Shown piece by piece: positions 22,201 through 30,774 of a stretch of DNA of 64,000 bases (position 1 is its first letter; every line of letters starts with the position of its first letter). The position numbers and the translations under genes are program-made. The stretch spans positions 248,001 through 312,000 of the forward strand of contig WFMF01000132.1 of NCBI GenBank assembly GCA_011033025.1. Reading direction: 5' to 3'. Under the pieces are notes generated by a model that worked only from the letters and a program-made list of their open reading frames with translations, was not told where the DNA came from and made no database searches. This DNA is from Beroe forskalii. Lineage: Eukaryota > Ctenophora > Nuda > Beroida > Beroidae.

Positions 22201-22706
22201 CCTGGGATGTCACAGTTGTGGGAGGTCAATTTATTAACTGCCAGGTCGTTTGTGATGCCAATGAAAAGTTCCTGGATGCAGTGGTCAAGTGGCCTGGAAG
22301 CACCCATGATTCCACAATCTGGCAATTTAGTGGAATAAAGACTCTCTTGGAGAACCATGTTCAGAACAAAGGTCCTCACTACAAAGGGTTGCTTTTGTGG
22401 GACTTTGGTTACCCACAGAGAGAAATAATTATGGTGCCATTGCTGGAGGGTGAGCTGACAGCGAAAGAGAAGCTCTACAATGAGAGACACAAGAAATGCC
22501 GCTGCACTGTGGAGAGAGCAATTGGTGTCTTGAAATCAAGATTTCGATGCTTGTGCTTTGAGTATGGAGGCTTTCCAGCGGTTTTGAGAGCCATTGATGG
22601 GACTGCCATCAACATAAAGTCTCCCAGTGCCAATGAAGAGGCCTACGTGGGGCGGAAAGGAGGCCATTCCATAAATTGCCAGATATTCTCTGATTTGATT
22701 GATTGA
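22193..22706 (+). pseudogene. PIF/Harbinger transposase fragments, permuted in one frame
   Basis: The DDE (HARBI1-like) transposase family is recognisable. The first part carries FINCQVVCDANEKFLDAVV, KWPGSTHDSTIW, WDFGYP with the second catalytic Asp, YNERHKKCRCTVERAIGVLK with the catalytic Glu, and RFRCL. Directly after it, in the same frame from about 22575, comes a part that belongs before it: AIDGTAINIKSP with the first catalytic Asp, then GRKGGHSINCQI, ending at a stop. The tail of one copy is thus joined to the head of another; neither is complete. A TTGA microsatellite (22696-22709) follows. The N-terminal DNA-binding domain and the MYB/SANT partner gene are not seen. Confidence 0.88.
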
Positions 22707-22709
22707 TTG

Positions 22710-22995
22710 AAAACCCACGGCGGGGTACCACTAAGGGCTTTGAAATAAATAAATTAGTACAATAAAAATAATAAAATCCCTTCAAGGGCACTCAACACAC
22801 TGAATGAAAAGAAAAGTGACACGACACCACTCTAAGACATAAAGTATCGAATCAGAGGTCCGTGTTGCGAGGTCAATTAAGACCTGTATGCGCGACAAAC
22901 GCCTGATTAGTCTAAAAGTAAACTTCTCGACGCATCACCCCTGCTTATCACCCCTTCACTGATTACTACTCCTCACCCATCAAAACGTTACACCG
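22710..22995. other. no gene seen
   Basis: Sequence between the Harbinger fragment and the ORF1 stop; no supported feature. Confidence 0.45.
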
Positions 22996-23895
22996 TCACG
23001 TTCTCTCTCTACTGGTTACAGTCCCATTCCGTATAAAATGCCTCTTGTTAGGCTCCTCAGTTTTCTTCCTCTTGAGATCCTCAACAAGAGTCCTGTGTTC
23101 TGTCCTCTGCTCGTACGATCTGTCTGGAGATAGAAACACTGACTTAAACCGTTCATGACAACTTAGCCTACGAGACTTTGACATAATCTGGGTAACGATC
23201 AGGGAACTGGACAGGGTAACCTTGACAGGGCGTGGTCTGTCATCCCTAGCCTTACCGAGTCTGCACACGTCCATTTTCGGTTTTTCTCCTATGGCTATCA
23301 TGATTTCTCCGACCTTCTCACTGATCTGTTCGTTTTCTTCTTCGGGAAGTCCAAACACCATCACGTTGCGACTCCGATCCTCTTCCTCCACGACCTTCTT
23401 AACAACGGAGACGATGTTAGCTGGTGTAACAGTAGACTGCTCCTGTAGTCCTGACTTCACCACTGAGCTGTAGCTCTTGAATTCCTCCTGCACAGTTTCC
23501 TGGACAGACAACTTTACACTTGACGTAACCGCACGCAACTGTTCGTCCTTGCATTCAAGAAGCTGCTTCTGGAGCTCCACCACAGTCTCCTGAGAATCCA
23601 AGAGTTTCTTCTGTAACACAAAGGTCTCCTCACTAGCTTGACTGAGATGAACTGAAGATTCCAAAGATTCGTCAAGTTTCTCCTGCAACTCAGCTGACTC
23701 CTCACTTAATCGGTCGACGTGCTCAATCAACGTGGAGAGGTATGACAACGCTCCAACCAGTGACGAGGCAAGTTCCTCCTTGACCGGTGCCTTACACTTG
23801 CTGACAGATAGATCCTTCATACTGGAACATCCCAACATCTTCAGTTTCGAATCGAGCCATCTTTTCGGTTGTTTTGTAATTGTACAATCCATCAC
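22996..23895 (-). CDS. LINE ORF1p-like nucleic-acid-binding protein
   Basis: An intact 299-residue frame starts at the ATG at 23893-23895. After a short basic head, residues about 45-125 form a coiled coil rich in Glu, Leu, Lys and Gln (EHVDRLSEESAELQEKLDES). Residues about 175-240 form an RRM-like part (NVMVFGLPEEENEQ, then DVCRLGKARDDRPRPVKVTL). The C-terminal domain holds VFLSPDRSYEQRTEHRTLVE and RHFIRNGTV. This order is typical of ORF1 proteins of non-LTR retrotransposons, which trimerise and bind element RNA. No reverse transcriptase lies downstream on the same strand, where the Harbinger remnant begins, so this is ORF1 without its ORF2. The frame has no internal stop, so the copy is young or under constraint. 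Confidence 0.8.
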   Translation of the reverse strand: MMDCTITKQPKRWLDSKLKMLGCSSMKDLSVSKCKAPVKEELASSLVGALSYLSTLIEHVDRLSEESAELQEKLDESLESSVHLSQASEETFVLQKKLLDSQETVVELQKQLLECKDEQLRAVTSSVKLSVQETVQEEFKSYSSVVKSGLQEQSTVTPANIVSVVKKVVEEEDRSRNVMVFGLPEEENEQISEKVGEIMIAIGEKPKMDVCRLGKARDDRPRPVKVTLSSSLIVTQIMSKSRRLSCHERFKSVFLSPDRSYEQRTEHRTLVEDLKRKKTEEPNKRHFIRNGTVTSRERT

Positions 23896-24016
23896 AAAGC
23901 AGTGTATTGCTACAAGCTGCTATTAAATGCACTATCAGTTGTAGAGATAACAGACGAGCAACGTATGATAAGTACAAATGAGACTACCTGAGTACTGATG
24001 TGAGGCAGTCTTTGAA

Positions 24017-24241
24017 GTGTCCGACCGCATCATTCTCCTACCCCGTGACGCCGTCTACGCCTCCCTTCTCACTTACAATGATAGCCTGGTGAGGGAGATC
24101 ACCTTGAGGGAGATCAAAGAGGAGGCGAGGAGGTTCGCGGCTAACCTGGACCAGTGGCTGGACGACCTGGAGCAGTTTCCCTTCACACAGACGGAGAATG
24201 CACGTGATATCACTCACCTACCAATCAGACTTATTAATTAG
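24017..24241 (+). CDS. unrecognised small ORF or exon upstream of the RING gene
   Basis: The frame reads RIILLPRDAVYASLLTYNDS, then LREIKEEARRFAANLDQWLD and a stop at 24239. It has helical, charged composition and high G+C compared with its flanks. The LDQWLDDLE motif is shared with two other local frames (20043-20414 and near 22139). A GTG rather than ATG opens the frame, so it is probably a partial exon or fragment. Function unknown. Confidence 0.4.
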   Translation: MSDRIILLPRDAVYASLLTYNDSLVREITLREIKEEARRFAANLDQWLDDLEQFPFTQTENARDITHLPIRLIN

Positions 24242-24356
24242 CGCCAGCTGCCCATGTCGAGGGTCACATGACGGCGGAACATTGCTTAATTGACTTGCTA
24301 GATATAGACAATGCTTAATTGACTGGCCAGACGACGTGGGTAATCATTCTCAAACA

Positions 24357-24364
24357 TATAAATA
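24357..24364 (+). promoter_or_regulatory. TATA box of the RING gene
   Basis: TATAAATA lies 84 bases before the ATG at 24448. A start of transcription about 30 bases downstream would leave a leader of about 60 bases. A direct repeat, ATGCTTAATTGACT, lies just upstream (near 24280 and 24311). Confidence 0.6.
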
Positions 24365-24447
24365 CTAGGGTCGGCAGGTATTGCTCATCCAGTTCTCTAT
24401 CCTCTTCTACCTTTCTACATCAACAACCTACAACCTCATCAATCAAC

Positions 24448-25102
24448 ATGATCTGCGACATCTGCTACTGTCAGATTACCAGCCCCTGCCACATCTACGA
24501 CCGTCGGGAGTGCTGCCATCAGTTCTGCTTCCAGTGCATCCTGACGCACTCCACTTGCCCAGTCTGCAGAGAGGAGCTGACTCACGCCCTGAGGTGGAAG
24601 GTGGGAGAGTGGGATGCTCACGAGTTTGCTGTACCCACGCTGCAGAATAGGCAGACAACGCCCAACAGAGACGAGTGTCCTCCTACCCTGTCAAGACGAA
24701 ATCTGAAGAGACACCCTCCAGGCCAAGGGAGGACGTGGATAACTCAAGAAGACACCGGGAGCCCCTGGCCAACCTCTTCAATCCAACCAGAAGGAGGCTC
24801 TTCAGCAAGGAGGTGAGATTTCATTCGCTATTTCAATGAGGTTCTTTTAGTGACTCAGATTTAAAAAAAGTAAAACCGGATCAATATTATCATATAGATG
24901 TTGAATAAGAATTATAAAAATAAGAAACAGATCAATTTTATGATATCAATTTTCAATTAATCCATCTAATTTTACTATCAGGAAGCAGAGCAGCTACAGA
25001 CATCCGCACCCCCGCTATCCCCTGGAGCCCCAGTGGTGGAGCTTTGCCCTCCAGATCATTGGATGTAGACTGTTGGACAGTGAATTTGAAAGGACAAAAT
25101 AA
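24448..25102 (+). CDS. small C3HC4 RING-finger protein, two exons
   Basis: Exon 1 is 24448-24812 (donor GTGAGA), exon 2 is 24982-25102 (acceptor TTTACTATCAG). Joined, they encode 161 residues ending ...LLDSEFERTK before TAA. The N-terminus is a C3HC4 RING: CDIC, then RRECCHQFCFQC, then CPVC, which would bind two zincs and act as an E3 ubiquitin ligase module. There is no transmembrane segment; the C-terminal half is basic, polar and low in complexity. The gene looks complete: TATA box at 24357, short leader, one intron, AATAAA overlapping the stop. If exon 1 is not spliced, translation stops at 24814-24816 instead. It sits among mobile-element remnants and its first 65 coding bases are duplicated at 25130-25238, so it may be element-borne. 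Substrate unknown. Confidence 0.75.
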
Positions 25103-25103
25103 A
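25098..25103 (+). terminator. polyadenylation signal of the RING gene
   Basis: AATAAA overlaps the TAA stop at 25100-25102. A second-exon end this close to the signal makes a very short 3' UTR. Confidence 0.5.
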
Positions 25104-25129
25104 ACGCAATTTATTTTTGAGTAATTAAT

Positions 25130-25238
25130 ATCTACTTCTACATCAACAACCTACAACCTCAACAATCAACATGATCTGCGACATCTGCTACTGTCAGATT
25201 ACCAGCCCCTGCCACATCTACGATCGTCGGGAGTGCTG
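25130..25238 (+). pseudogene. truncated duplicate of the RING gene 5' end
   Basis: The leader (TCTACATCAACAACCTACAA) and the first 65 coding bases through CDICYCQITSPCHIYDRREC match 24407-24513 almost perfectly. The match stops abruptly after GGGAGTGCTG. The RING is cut after the third zinc ligand. Confidence 0.88.
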
Positions 25239-25760
25239 GGGAAAAATCTGGTCCATTAAACCAATTTCTGTTACTCCCGTGCGACAAACCCGCGCAAAAC
25301 GTGAAAAAAATCGTTTTTCAAAACATTTAATCACCCCAAAACCCCAAAACTTTTTTTTGGGGGTTTGACGGAACTAAAAAATAAAAATTTATTTTAAAAG
25401 TTTCTTTATTAATAGAAAATATTGCGACCCAAATTTTTTAAATGTTAAAAATTATACAAACAAAAAATCCTTTAAAAAATGTTTAAAAGGAGTTAAAAGG
25501 GTTTGGGGTATTTTTGCATGCTGTGCTAAAACCCATTTTTTTTTATGCGTCCCCCCTTTTAAGTAAATTTTTTTCCCTATCGCAAACCCAAAATTTTTTT
25601 AGAAAAATTATTCTTAGTAATGGGGGGCTTTACAAATTTTTTTTGGGCAGAAAACGATAAACCATAAAAGTTTTGTTTAAAGGTTGGATTTTCAAGAAAA
25701 CCCCCCTTTTTTTTGACTAAAGGCATTCCCAAATTAAATTTGGACTAAGCCTTGCCAAGT
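25239..25760. other. AT-rich, homopolymer-laden stretch
   Basis: Runs of T, A, G and C up to 8-10 long (for example TTTTTTTTGGGGG near 25350, CCCCCCTTTT near 25552 and 25705) are far denser than elsewhere. No coding signal. It may be real low-complexity DNA or poorly polished consensus. Confidence 0.6.
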
Positions 25761-25764
25761 CTTT

Positions 25765-26215
25765 TCAAGTTTTGATTCTAAAACATGGTTGGCATGCGGG
25801 TATCAAATAGTGAGTTTTGGGACGAGAAACACGATGCAACCATCAGTTTTGCTCTAAACTGGTCCTGTAGAAGAGTTTCGGTGACAACGCCCTCTTTACT
25901 AAGTGCGATGGCTAAATTTTACAAGTTTTTGATTAAAACATAAAAACATAGTTTGGCATGTAGGGTATCAAATTTTTTGAGATGAGAAACACGATACAAC
26001 CACCAGTTTTGCTCAAAACGGGTCCTGTTACTCTGTTAAGAGTTTCGGGCGATCACCCCCCAATTTAGGCTTAAGTGGCATGACCAAATTGACAGGTTTT
26101 CGATTCTAAAACATGGTTGAATTGGAGTATCAGTTTCTGGTCCTGTAAAGGGTTTTTGGTGACCACACCCCTTTTTGGTCTAAGAAAGATGACCAATAAA
26201 TGCACAAAATTTCGA
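25765..26215. repeat. tandem repeat of about 160 bp, three diverged units
   Basis: Units starting near 25765, 25925 and 26090 share TTCTAAAACATGGTTG, GAAACACGATRCAACCA, GTTTTGCTC and CTGGTCCTGT. A fourth partial unit (ATTTCGATTCTGACATGAT) overlaps the 3' end of the minus-strand HMGXB3-like frame and coincides with the point where its conservation ends. Confidence 0.75.
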
Positions 26216-28696
26216 TTCTGACATGATAATCTCCGTGTAGTCACTTACGCCTTCTGGTAATGTCAGAAACTTCATGCAGTAAGTGCACCCACACGGACAT
26301 TGACCATGCAATATCCCACCATTTTTCCCTGTCATCGCGGTAAAATTTTTGGAAATTTCGCTGTAAACTTTGTTAGACGACTCTACAATACGTTTATGTA
26401 TTTGCATTTTTCCACCAGTCGTTTCGATACCCATTTTCTTAGCAATTTGGACCAGTTCTTTATACGCTGACTTAGAATTTAAAATTTGAAGCAAACGTTC
26501 CGGAGTCAACTCTACCTCATCCCCCCGCTCAACTTCACCTGTTTTACCAAACTGCCTCGTTGAGGATGGTCTGTTGTGGGACTTATTACACTTGCTCACA
26601 TAAGGCGACAGTGAAAAGTGAGGCTGAACTCCGAAAAGCTTCAGTGTGTGTGCAGAAACATCTCTGCCCACGAAACCTCTCAAGACATCAACCAAACATG
26701 CATCGTGGTACAAATCATCGAAGTTCTTATAAACATTCTCCTTATCGTACAAAATATCACCAGACTTGAGATCACACGCAATGTTTCGTATTGCATCGAA
26801 TACTAACATTGCAGGGTAATATCCACACTTCAAGCAATGACTCGACATATCAAGTTCCTTCAATGACAAATAATGCTTTGCAGCATTCCCGACTAAATGG
26901 CGATCAAGATTGTACTCAACAGATTCAGGTATGATTGGTTGAAGAATATTCAAGAGACTCTCCAACGACACTCCTTCCAGCCACGAATTCAGCACAGTCT
27001 CCATGAACTTAATGCTGAAGAAAGAAGAGTTGTTATAATTATGAAAACCCTCTGAATATTCCTGATATCTATACTCAAAGCAACCTTTAGGGCAAATTTT
27101 ATTTTCAACAGTTATTCCATTGTACTTTTTATCAAGCGTGAAAATATAACCGTTTTTTGTGACCACCTTTACATCAAGAGCTGATCCACATAAATGGCAC
27201 TCAGTTTCAGCTGGAGTAAACTTCGATTTAGGAGATTCCACCATCAATTCTTCGCTCACCGAAAAGGGAACTTTTTTGAATTTTAAAGCATACTTTGCTC
27301 TCTCAAGCCGAGTTTTAACATAATCAGGAACAACCACTGACTCTGTTTTTGATGGCTGTGCAGGTTTATGAAGGATATTACACCCAAATCTATGATTTAT
27401 TACCAGCATGACCACAAGACAATGTTTGCATCTATCTAAACCACATTCACATACCACTTTCTTTTCCCTCTTGTTGTAAGTTACTAGTATTCTGTTGAAA
27501 CACACTTTCCGACAAACTCCCTTCCTCCCACTTAATGAGCAACCAAACAATACACTAAAATACTGATTCACAGACTCACTTCCGCCATCACAATCCTTGG
27601 CTGAGAGTAGCTTCGGAGTGAACTCACGAACGATAGGGGAAGTGGTCTGAAACTTCTCTCGCAATAAAGTGCTGATGTGTTCACGATCACCATCACTTAT
27701 ATCAGGATCACCACTCATGTAGTTCGCTACAAAGAGATCTTCTGAATCTAAGTTAGGGTCTGCCTCCTTGTAATTAATGACTGACTTTATGTGCCTACAA
27801 ATGAAGTTCTTCTCCGACGTGTGACTTGATGCCAACTCTCTACCTTGAACACAAGTCTCGAATGTACACTCCACATTATTAGACATTAACTGGACATGAA
27901 CAGGCTTTCCAGGGCCAGATGGAGCACTTCTTACCATGAAAATAGATTTTTCAGCATCAACAATTGTACACTGCAAATTTGCATCTTTATCTCCCCCCAT
28001 TTTAGATGGCAATACACGACTGCTGCATTTTTTTGCGTGTGCTATCACTCTTAGCTTGTTTATCGCATTATAGGACAAGCAAGTTCTACAGTGAAAATGG
28101 AGCGTCGCTTTTTTGGACCCTTTTCTTATGGACTTCTTACATTCATCCCTACTATCTCTACACTTTATCAGAAGCGAGTCATCAACATTCGACTCAGGCC
28201 CCCGCCCAGGTACCAAAGAGATGGCCGAATTTTTACCTGAATCACCATCCGATAGCCCCCGGGAATGTTCATCAGGAATGCTATCGTCCAGCAAAACCGC
28301 ACCTTTACAGTCCTTGCCTTTACCCTGAGTCTTGCCTGTACCTGTTTCACCCTGTGACTTACCTAGACCTAGTTCGCCTTCCGATAGCCCCCGGGAATGT
28401 ACATCAGGAATGCTATCGTCCAGCAAAACCGCACCTTTACAGTCCTTGCCTTTACCCTGAGTCTTGCCTGTACCTGTTTCGATAGCCCCCTGTGACTTAC
28501 CTAGACCTAGTTCGCCTTCCGATAGCCCCCGGGAATGTACATCAGGAATGCTATCGTCCAGCAAAACCGCACCTTTACAGTCCTTGCCTTTACCCTGAGT
28601 CTTGCCTGTACCTGTTTCACCCTGTGACTTACCTAGACCTAGTTCGCCTTCCGATAGCCCCCGGGAATGTTCATCAGGAATGCTATCGTCCAGCAA
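26180..28696 (-). CDS. SWIM zinc-finger, HMGXB3-like (KDZ-transposase-associated) protein, C-terminally truncated
   Basis: This 838-residue frame starts inside a tandem linker repeat (residues 1-160, 44-residue unit with GELGLGKSQGETGTGKTQGK). Domains follow in order: a cysteine-rich region with HCRTC; a SWIM zinc finger, CECGLDRCKH, around residue 415; a cysteine cluster, CHLCGSALD then ICPKGCFEYRYQEYSEGFHN, like the CxC clusters found with KDZ transposases and in HMGXB3; a SAP-like helix pair (ELTPERLLQILNS); then GGILHGQCPCGCTYCMKFLT, which resembles the start of the KDZ/HMGXB3 RNase-H-like domain. Identity breaks down after TEIIMS, where a tandem repeat begins, so catalytic motifs are absent. 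The N-terminal part lies upstream at 28818-29786 in another frame. It is more likely a decaying element gene than a functional host gene. Family assignment is from remembered patterns. Confidence 0.68.
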   Translation of the reverse strand: MLDDSIPDEHSRGLSEGELGLGKSQGETGTGKTQGKGKDCKGAVLLDDSIPDVHSRGLSEGELGLGKSQGAIETGTGKTQGKGKDCKGAVLLDDSIPDVHSRGLSEGELGLGKSQGETGTGKTQGKGKDCKGAVLLDDSIPDEHSRGLSDGDSGKNSAISLVPGRGPESNVDDSLLIKCRDSRDECKKSIRKGSKKATLHFHCRTCLSYNAINKLRVIAHAKKCSSRVLPSKMGGDKDANLQCTIVDAEKSIFMVRSAPSGPGKPVHVQLMSNNVECTFETCVQGRELASSHTSEKNFICRHIKSVINYKEADPNLDSEDLFVANYMSGDPDISDGDREHISTLLREKFQTTSPIVREFTPKLLSAKDCDGGSESVNQYFSVLFGCSLSGRKGVCRKVCFNRILVTYNKREKKVVCECGLDRCKHCLVVMLVINHRFGCNILHKPAQPSKTESVVVPDYVKTRLERAKYALKFKKVPFSVSEELMVESPKSKFTPAETECHLCGSALDVKVVTKNGYIFTLDKKYNGITVENKICPKGCFEYRYQEYSEGFHNYNNSSFFSIKFMETVLNSWLEGVSLESLLNILQPIIPESVEYNLDRHLVGNAAKHYLSLKELDMSSHCLKCGYYPAMLVFDAIRNIACDLKSGDILYDKENVYKNFDDLYHDACLVDVLRGFVGRDVSAHTLKLFGVQPHFSLSPYVSKCNKSHNRPSSTRQFGKTGEVERGDEVELTPERLLQILNSKSAYKELVQIAKKMGIETTGGKMQIHKRIVESSNKVYSEISKNFTAMTGKNGGILHGQCPCGCTYCMKFLTLPEGVSDYTEIIMSESKFCAFIGHLS

Positions 28697-28800
28697 AAAC
28701 CAGTCCTTGCACCCCTTTACAGTCCTTGCCTTCCGATAGCCCCGGGAATGTACACAGGAATGCTATCGTCCAGCAAAACCGCACCTTTACAGTCCTTGCC
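28225..28800 (-). repeat. 132-bp tandem linker repeat inside the HMGXB3-like gene
   Basis: Four good and at least one broken copy of a 132-bp unit encode LLDDSIPDVHSRGLSEGELG then LGKSQGETGTGKTQGKGKDC and KGAV. One unit carries a six-base variation (GAIETG for GETG). The 5'-most units (28690-28800) are scrambled; this is where the frame of the 5' ORF is lost. Related units occur on the plus strand at 18960-19190 and 20400-21240. Confidence 0.92.
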
Positions 28801-28817
28801 TTTCATACACTTAGAAC

Positions 28818-29786
28818 CTATTTTTGTTTTTTATCTCCTCCGGGCAGCGCACTGAGAACTGAAAATCTATTTTCTAAGGGTATGTCATGATTGGAAGAAT
28901 TGGAATTATGACTTTTATTCGTGGTAGTTCGCGATCGCGATTTTTTCTCGTACGAATTCCGTATGGTAATAGAGTGTGCACTGGATTCAGTTTTTGCCTT
29001 GCGGCCTTTTCGTGCGTTGGTTACACTCCCCAAAGAAAAACATATCCGTTTTCTCAAAGGTATATCAAAATCACTTTCACCACTACTACTGCTACTATCA
29101 CTGCTTATAACGTCGTTTACGATGTCCGGCTCGGGATACTGGACAGGCTTCTTCATATCCACGAGGAGACGAAGAAGCCGTGCACCCTGCTCGGACTTGG
29201 AAGCAGCCAATGACTTCCGGTACGCAGTAATCTCGTCCTCAGTGCATATTTCCACTGAGTACGAGATTTCTGGTCGGTCCAGTCTATCCCTGAGCACTGA
29301 TTCAGGGAAACAGATAGGCTTTTGTTCCAAAACAGAAACAACATTATGGACAAAGCCTTCCTGTGACCACTGCTCTGTATCAATGAATCGGTTATTCACA
29401 GCACACCAAAATGAAGCAAGTGCTAGCAAACAACCATCTTCATCGTACCTTGAAGTATTGCTTGGGTTATAGACGTTGAGTTTAGTAGCAAACGGAAAAA
29501 AATGCCTCAAAACTCTTTTGAGTTCAGGCTGCAATGGTGAACTAAACATTTTCTTGCTGGAACAATAAATACTAACAGGAGAAGATACGCTCAACCCAGT
29601 AGCATTTGTTATGAAGAACCAGCCACATTTTAATTCGCAAAAAACAAAGTTCAAAAGAACGTCAGTAATTTTGGGATATGAATGAGTAGGACCTTCAATG
29701 TACGGACGGCAGAAATAAAGATCTGGGCCTTCTTGAGCCATACTGAAGATAGAATGGGCATGTTTTTTCAATGACTCAAAATCCAT
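28818..29786 (-). CDS. N-terminal part of the HMGXB3-like gene (frameshifted from the rest)
   Basis: A 322-residue frame begins at the ATG at 29784-29786 (MDFESLKKHAHSIF). It includes LNVYNPSNTSRYDEDGCLLA, LASFWCAVNNRFIDTEQW and DRPEISYSVEICTEDE, then a serine-rich acidic linker (VISSDSSSSSGESDFDI) and a basic patch (YEKKSRSRTTTNKS). The Asp-Gly-Cys-Leu-Leu-Ala-Leu-Ala part loosely resembles the end of a Ulp1-like peptidase fold, but no catalytic triad is evident, so I do not call it a protease. The frame stops after GGDKKQK. The plus-strand paralogue (18611-19195) is continuous through this point into the CKG repeats, so a frameshift and deletion at 28700-28820 split one original gene. Confidence 0.75.
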   Translation of the reverse strand: MDFESLKKHAHSIFSMAQEGPDLYFCRPYIEGPTHSYPKITDVLLNFVFCELKCGWFFITNATGLSVSSPVSIYCSSKKMFSSPLQPELKRVLRHFFPFATKLNVYNPSNTSRYDEDGCLLALASFWCAVNNRFIDTEQWSQEGFVHNVVSVLEQKPICFPESVLRDRLDRPEISYSVEICTEDEITAYRKSLAASKSEQGARLLRLLVDMKKPVQYPEPDIVNDVISSDSSSSSGESDFDIPLRKRICFSLGSVTNARKGRKAKTESSAHSITIRNSYEKKSRSRTTTNKSHNSNSSNHDIPLENRFSVLSALPGGDKKQK

Positions 29787-29868
29787 TTGGTAGACTGATG
29801 AGAATATGATAAAAAGCTGAGTACTATATGAGCAAGTTCAAACGAAAAATCAGTTGTTTAGTGTAGGA

Positions 29869-30060
29869 TATATGACAGTATAACTAATTCAAAAAGCAAC
29901 AATGAGATATCTAAAACAAAATAAGAATATAGGCAGGTATTCAGAAAAGTATTTGAAAAGTTGAAATAAGTAAATAAGTCTGATCAGAATAGGTTAATAA
30001 CCTGACTTTATAATGACCTTATGTAAAGGTAAATTCTGTTGATAACAGTATAGTTATTTA
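29869..30060. repeat. inverted-repeat arm paired with 40064-40252
   Basis: The arm begins TATGACAGTATAACTAATTC and ends GATAACAGTATAGTTATTT. Its reverse complement occupies 40064-40252 with few mismatches. It lies 80 bp upstream of the ATG of the minus-strand HMGXB3-like gene, so the arm contains that gene's proximal 5' flank. Confidence 0.9.
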
Positions 30061-30196
30061 TCCCCAAAGTGAAATTTGGTCATCCATTTTTGAATTTTTT
30101 TTCTGGAACAAAAAATATATTGATTTTTAAGCTTTAAAACTCAATGATATTCAGGAAATTTTGATCGAAGATTTTAGACAAATAGATTATGTTATA

Positions 30197-30684
30197 CCTT
30201 AGGAGGTCTATTTATGTGGGTTGAAATTGTGGTGTTTGAAATTTTGGTAGGTTGAAAATATGGGGATTTTTTTTAAAAATCCCCAAATTTCACCCACCAA
30301 ATAAAATTGGGTGATTTTTCTAACTTTTTGCTGACAAATGAAAGATTTTTTGCGGAAAACAATGGAAAAATAGATTAATTCTAATGTTACAAATTGAATT
30401 CTTGATCGTCTTCCTGAGCCTCTGCTTCATTAATTACTGTTCTAAATTTTTGAATTTCAATTGTTTTAACCTTTGACTTTGACTAACTATCTGTAACTAT
30501 CTGAAAACTCATCTCTGATACGAAATTGTACTGTTCTAGTACAGACAGTTCAAGGAATTTCGAAAGCGGGTTGAATTAAATCGGGGAGTAAAATTGTGGC
30601 GGGCAAAATTTTGGTAGGTTGAAAATATGGGGATTTTTTCGAAAAATCCCCAAATTACAACCTTTATAAATAGACCTCCTAAGG
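30197..30684. mobile_element. 0.49-kb TIR element (MITE), TA target
   Basis: Terminal inverted repeats CCTTAGGAGGTCTATTTAT and ATAAATAGACCTCCTAAGG are flanked by TA on both sides. Subterminal GGTAGGTTGAAAATATGGGG occurs twice and AAAAATCCCCAAAT hairpins are present. No coding capacity. A TA target suggests Tc1/mariner-type mobilisation. The right half of a diverged relative lies at about 40450-40530. Confidence 0.8.
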
Positions 30685-30774
30685 TAATCAACAATCATTC
30701 ATTATGTTAGTTTCTACAGGGTTGGCTGACATGGGCATAGGTCATAGGTAATAAATTAAAATCAGGGGGCTGGC

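Noticed and set aside
24319-24447. N-terminal extension of the RING protein upstream of the ATG at 24448
   Set aside because: The frame is open, but it would overlap the TATA box and presumed transcription start; the ATG at 24448 directly precedes the RING.
24603-25067. Alternative reading of the RING gene in another frame (SRPREDVDNSRRH...)
   Set aside because: It would require a frameshift past a TAG near 24648; the ATG frame splices cleanly to a stop without any shift.
28818-29786. Ulp1-like cysteine protease
   Set aside because: The DGCLLALA stretch is suggestive, but no His-Asp-Gln-Cys catalytic series could be placed.
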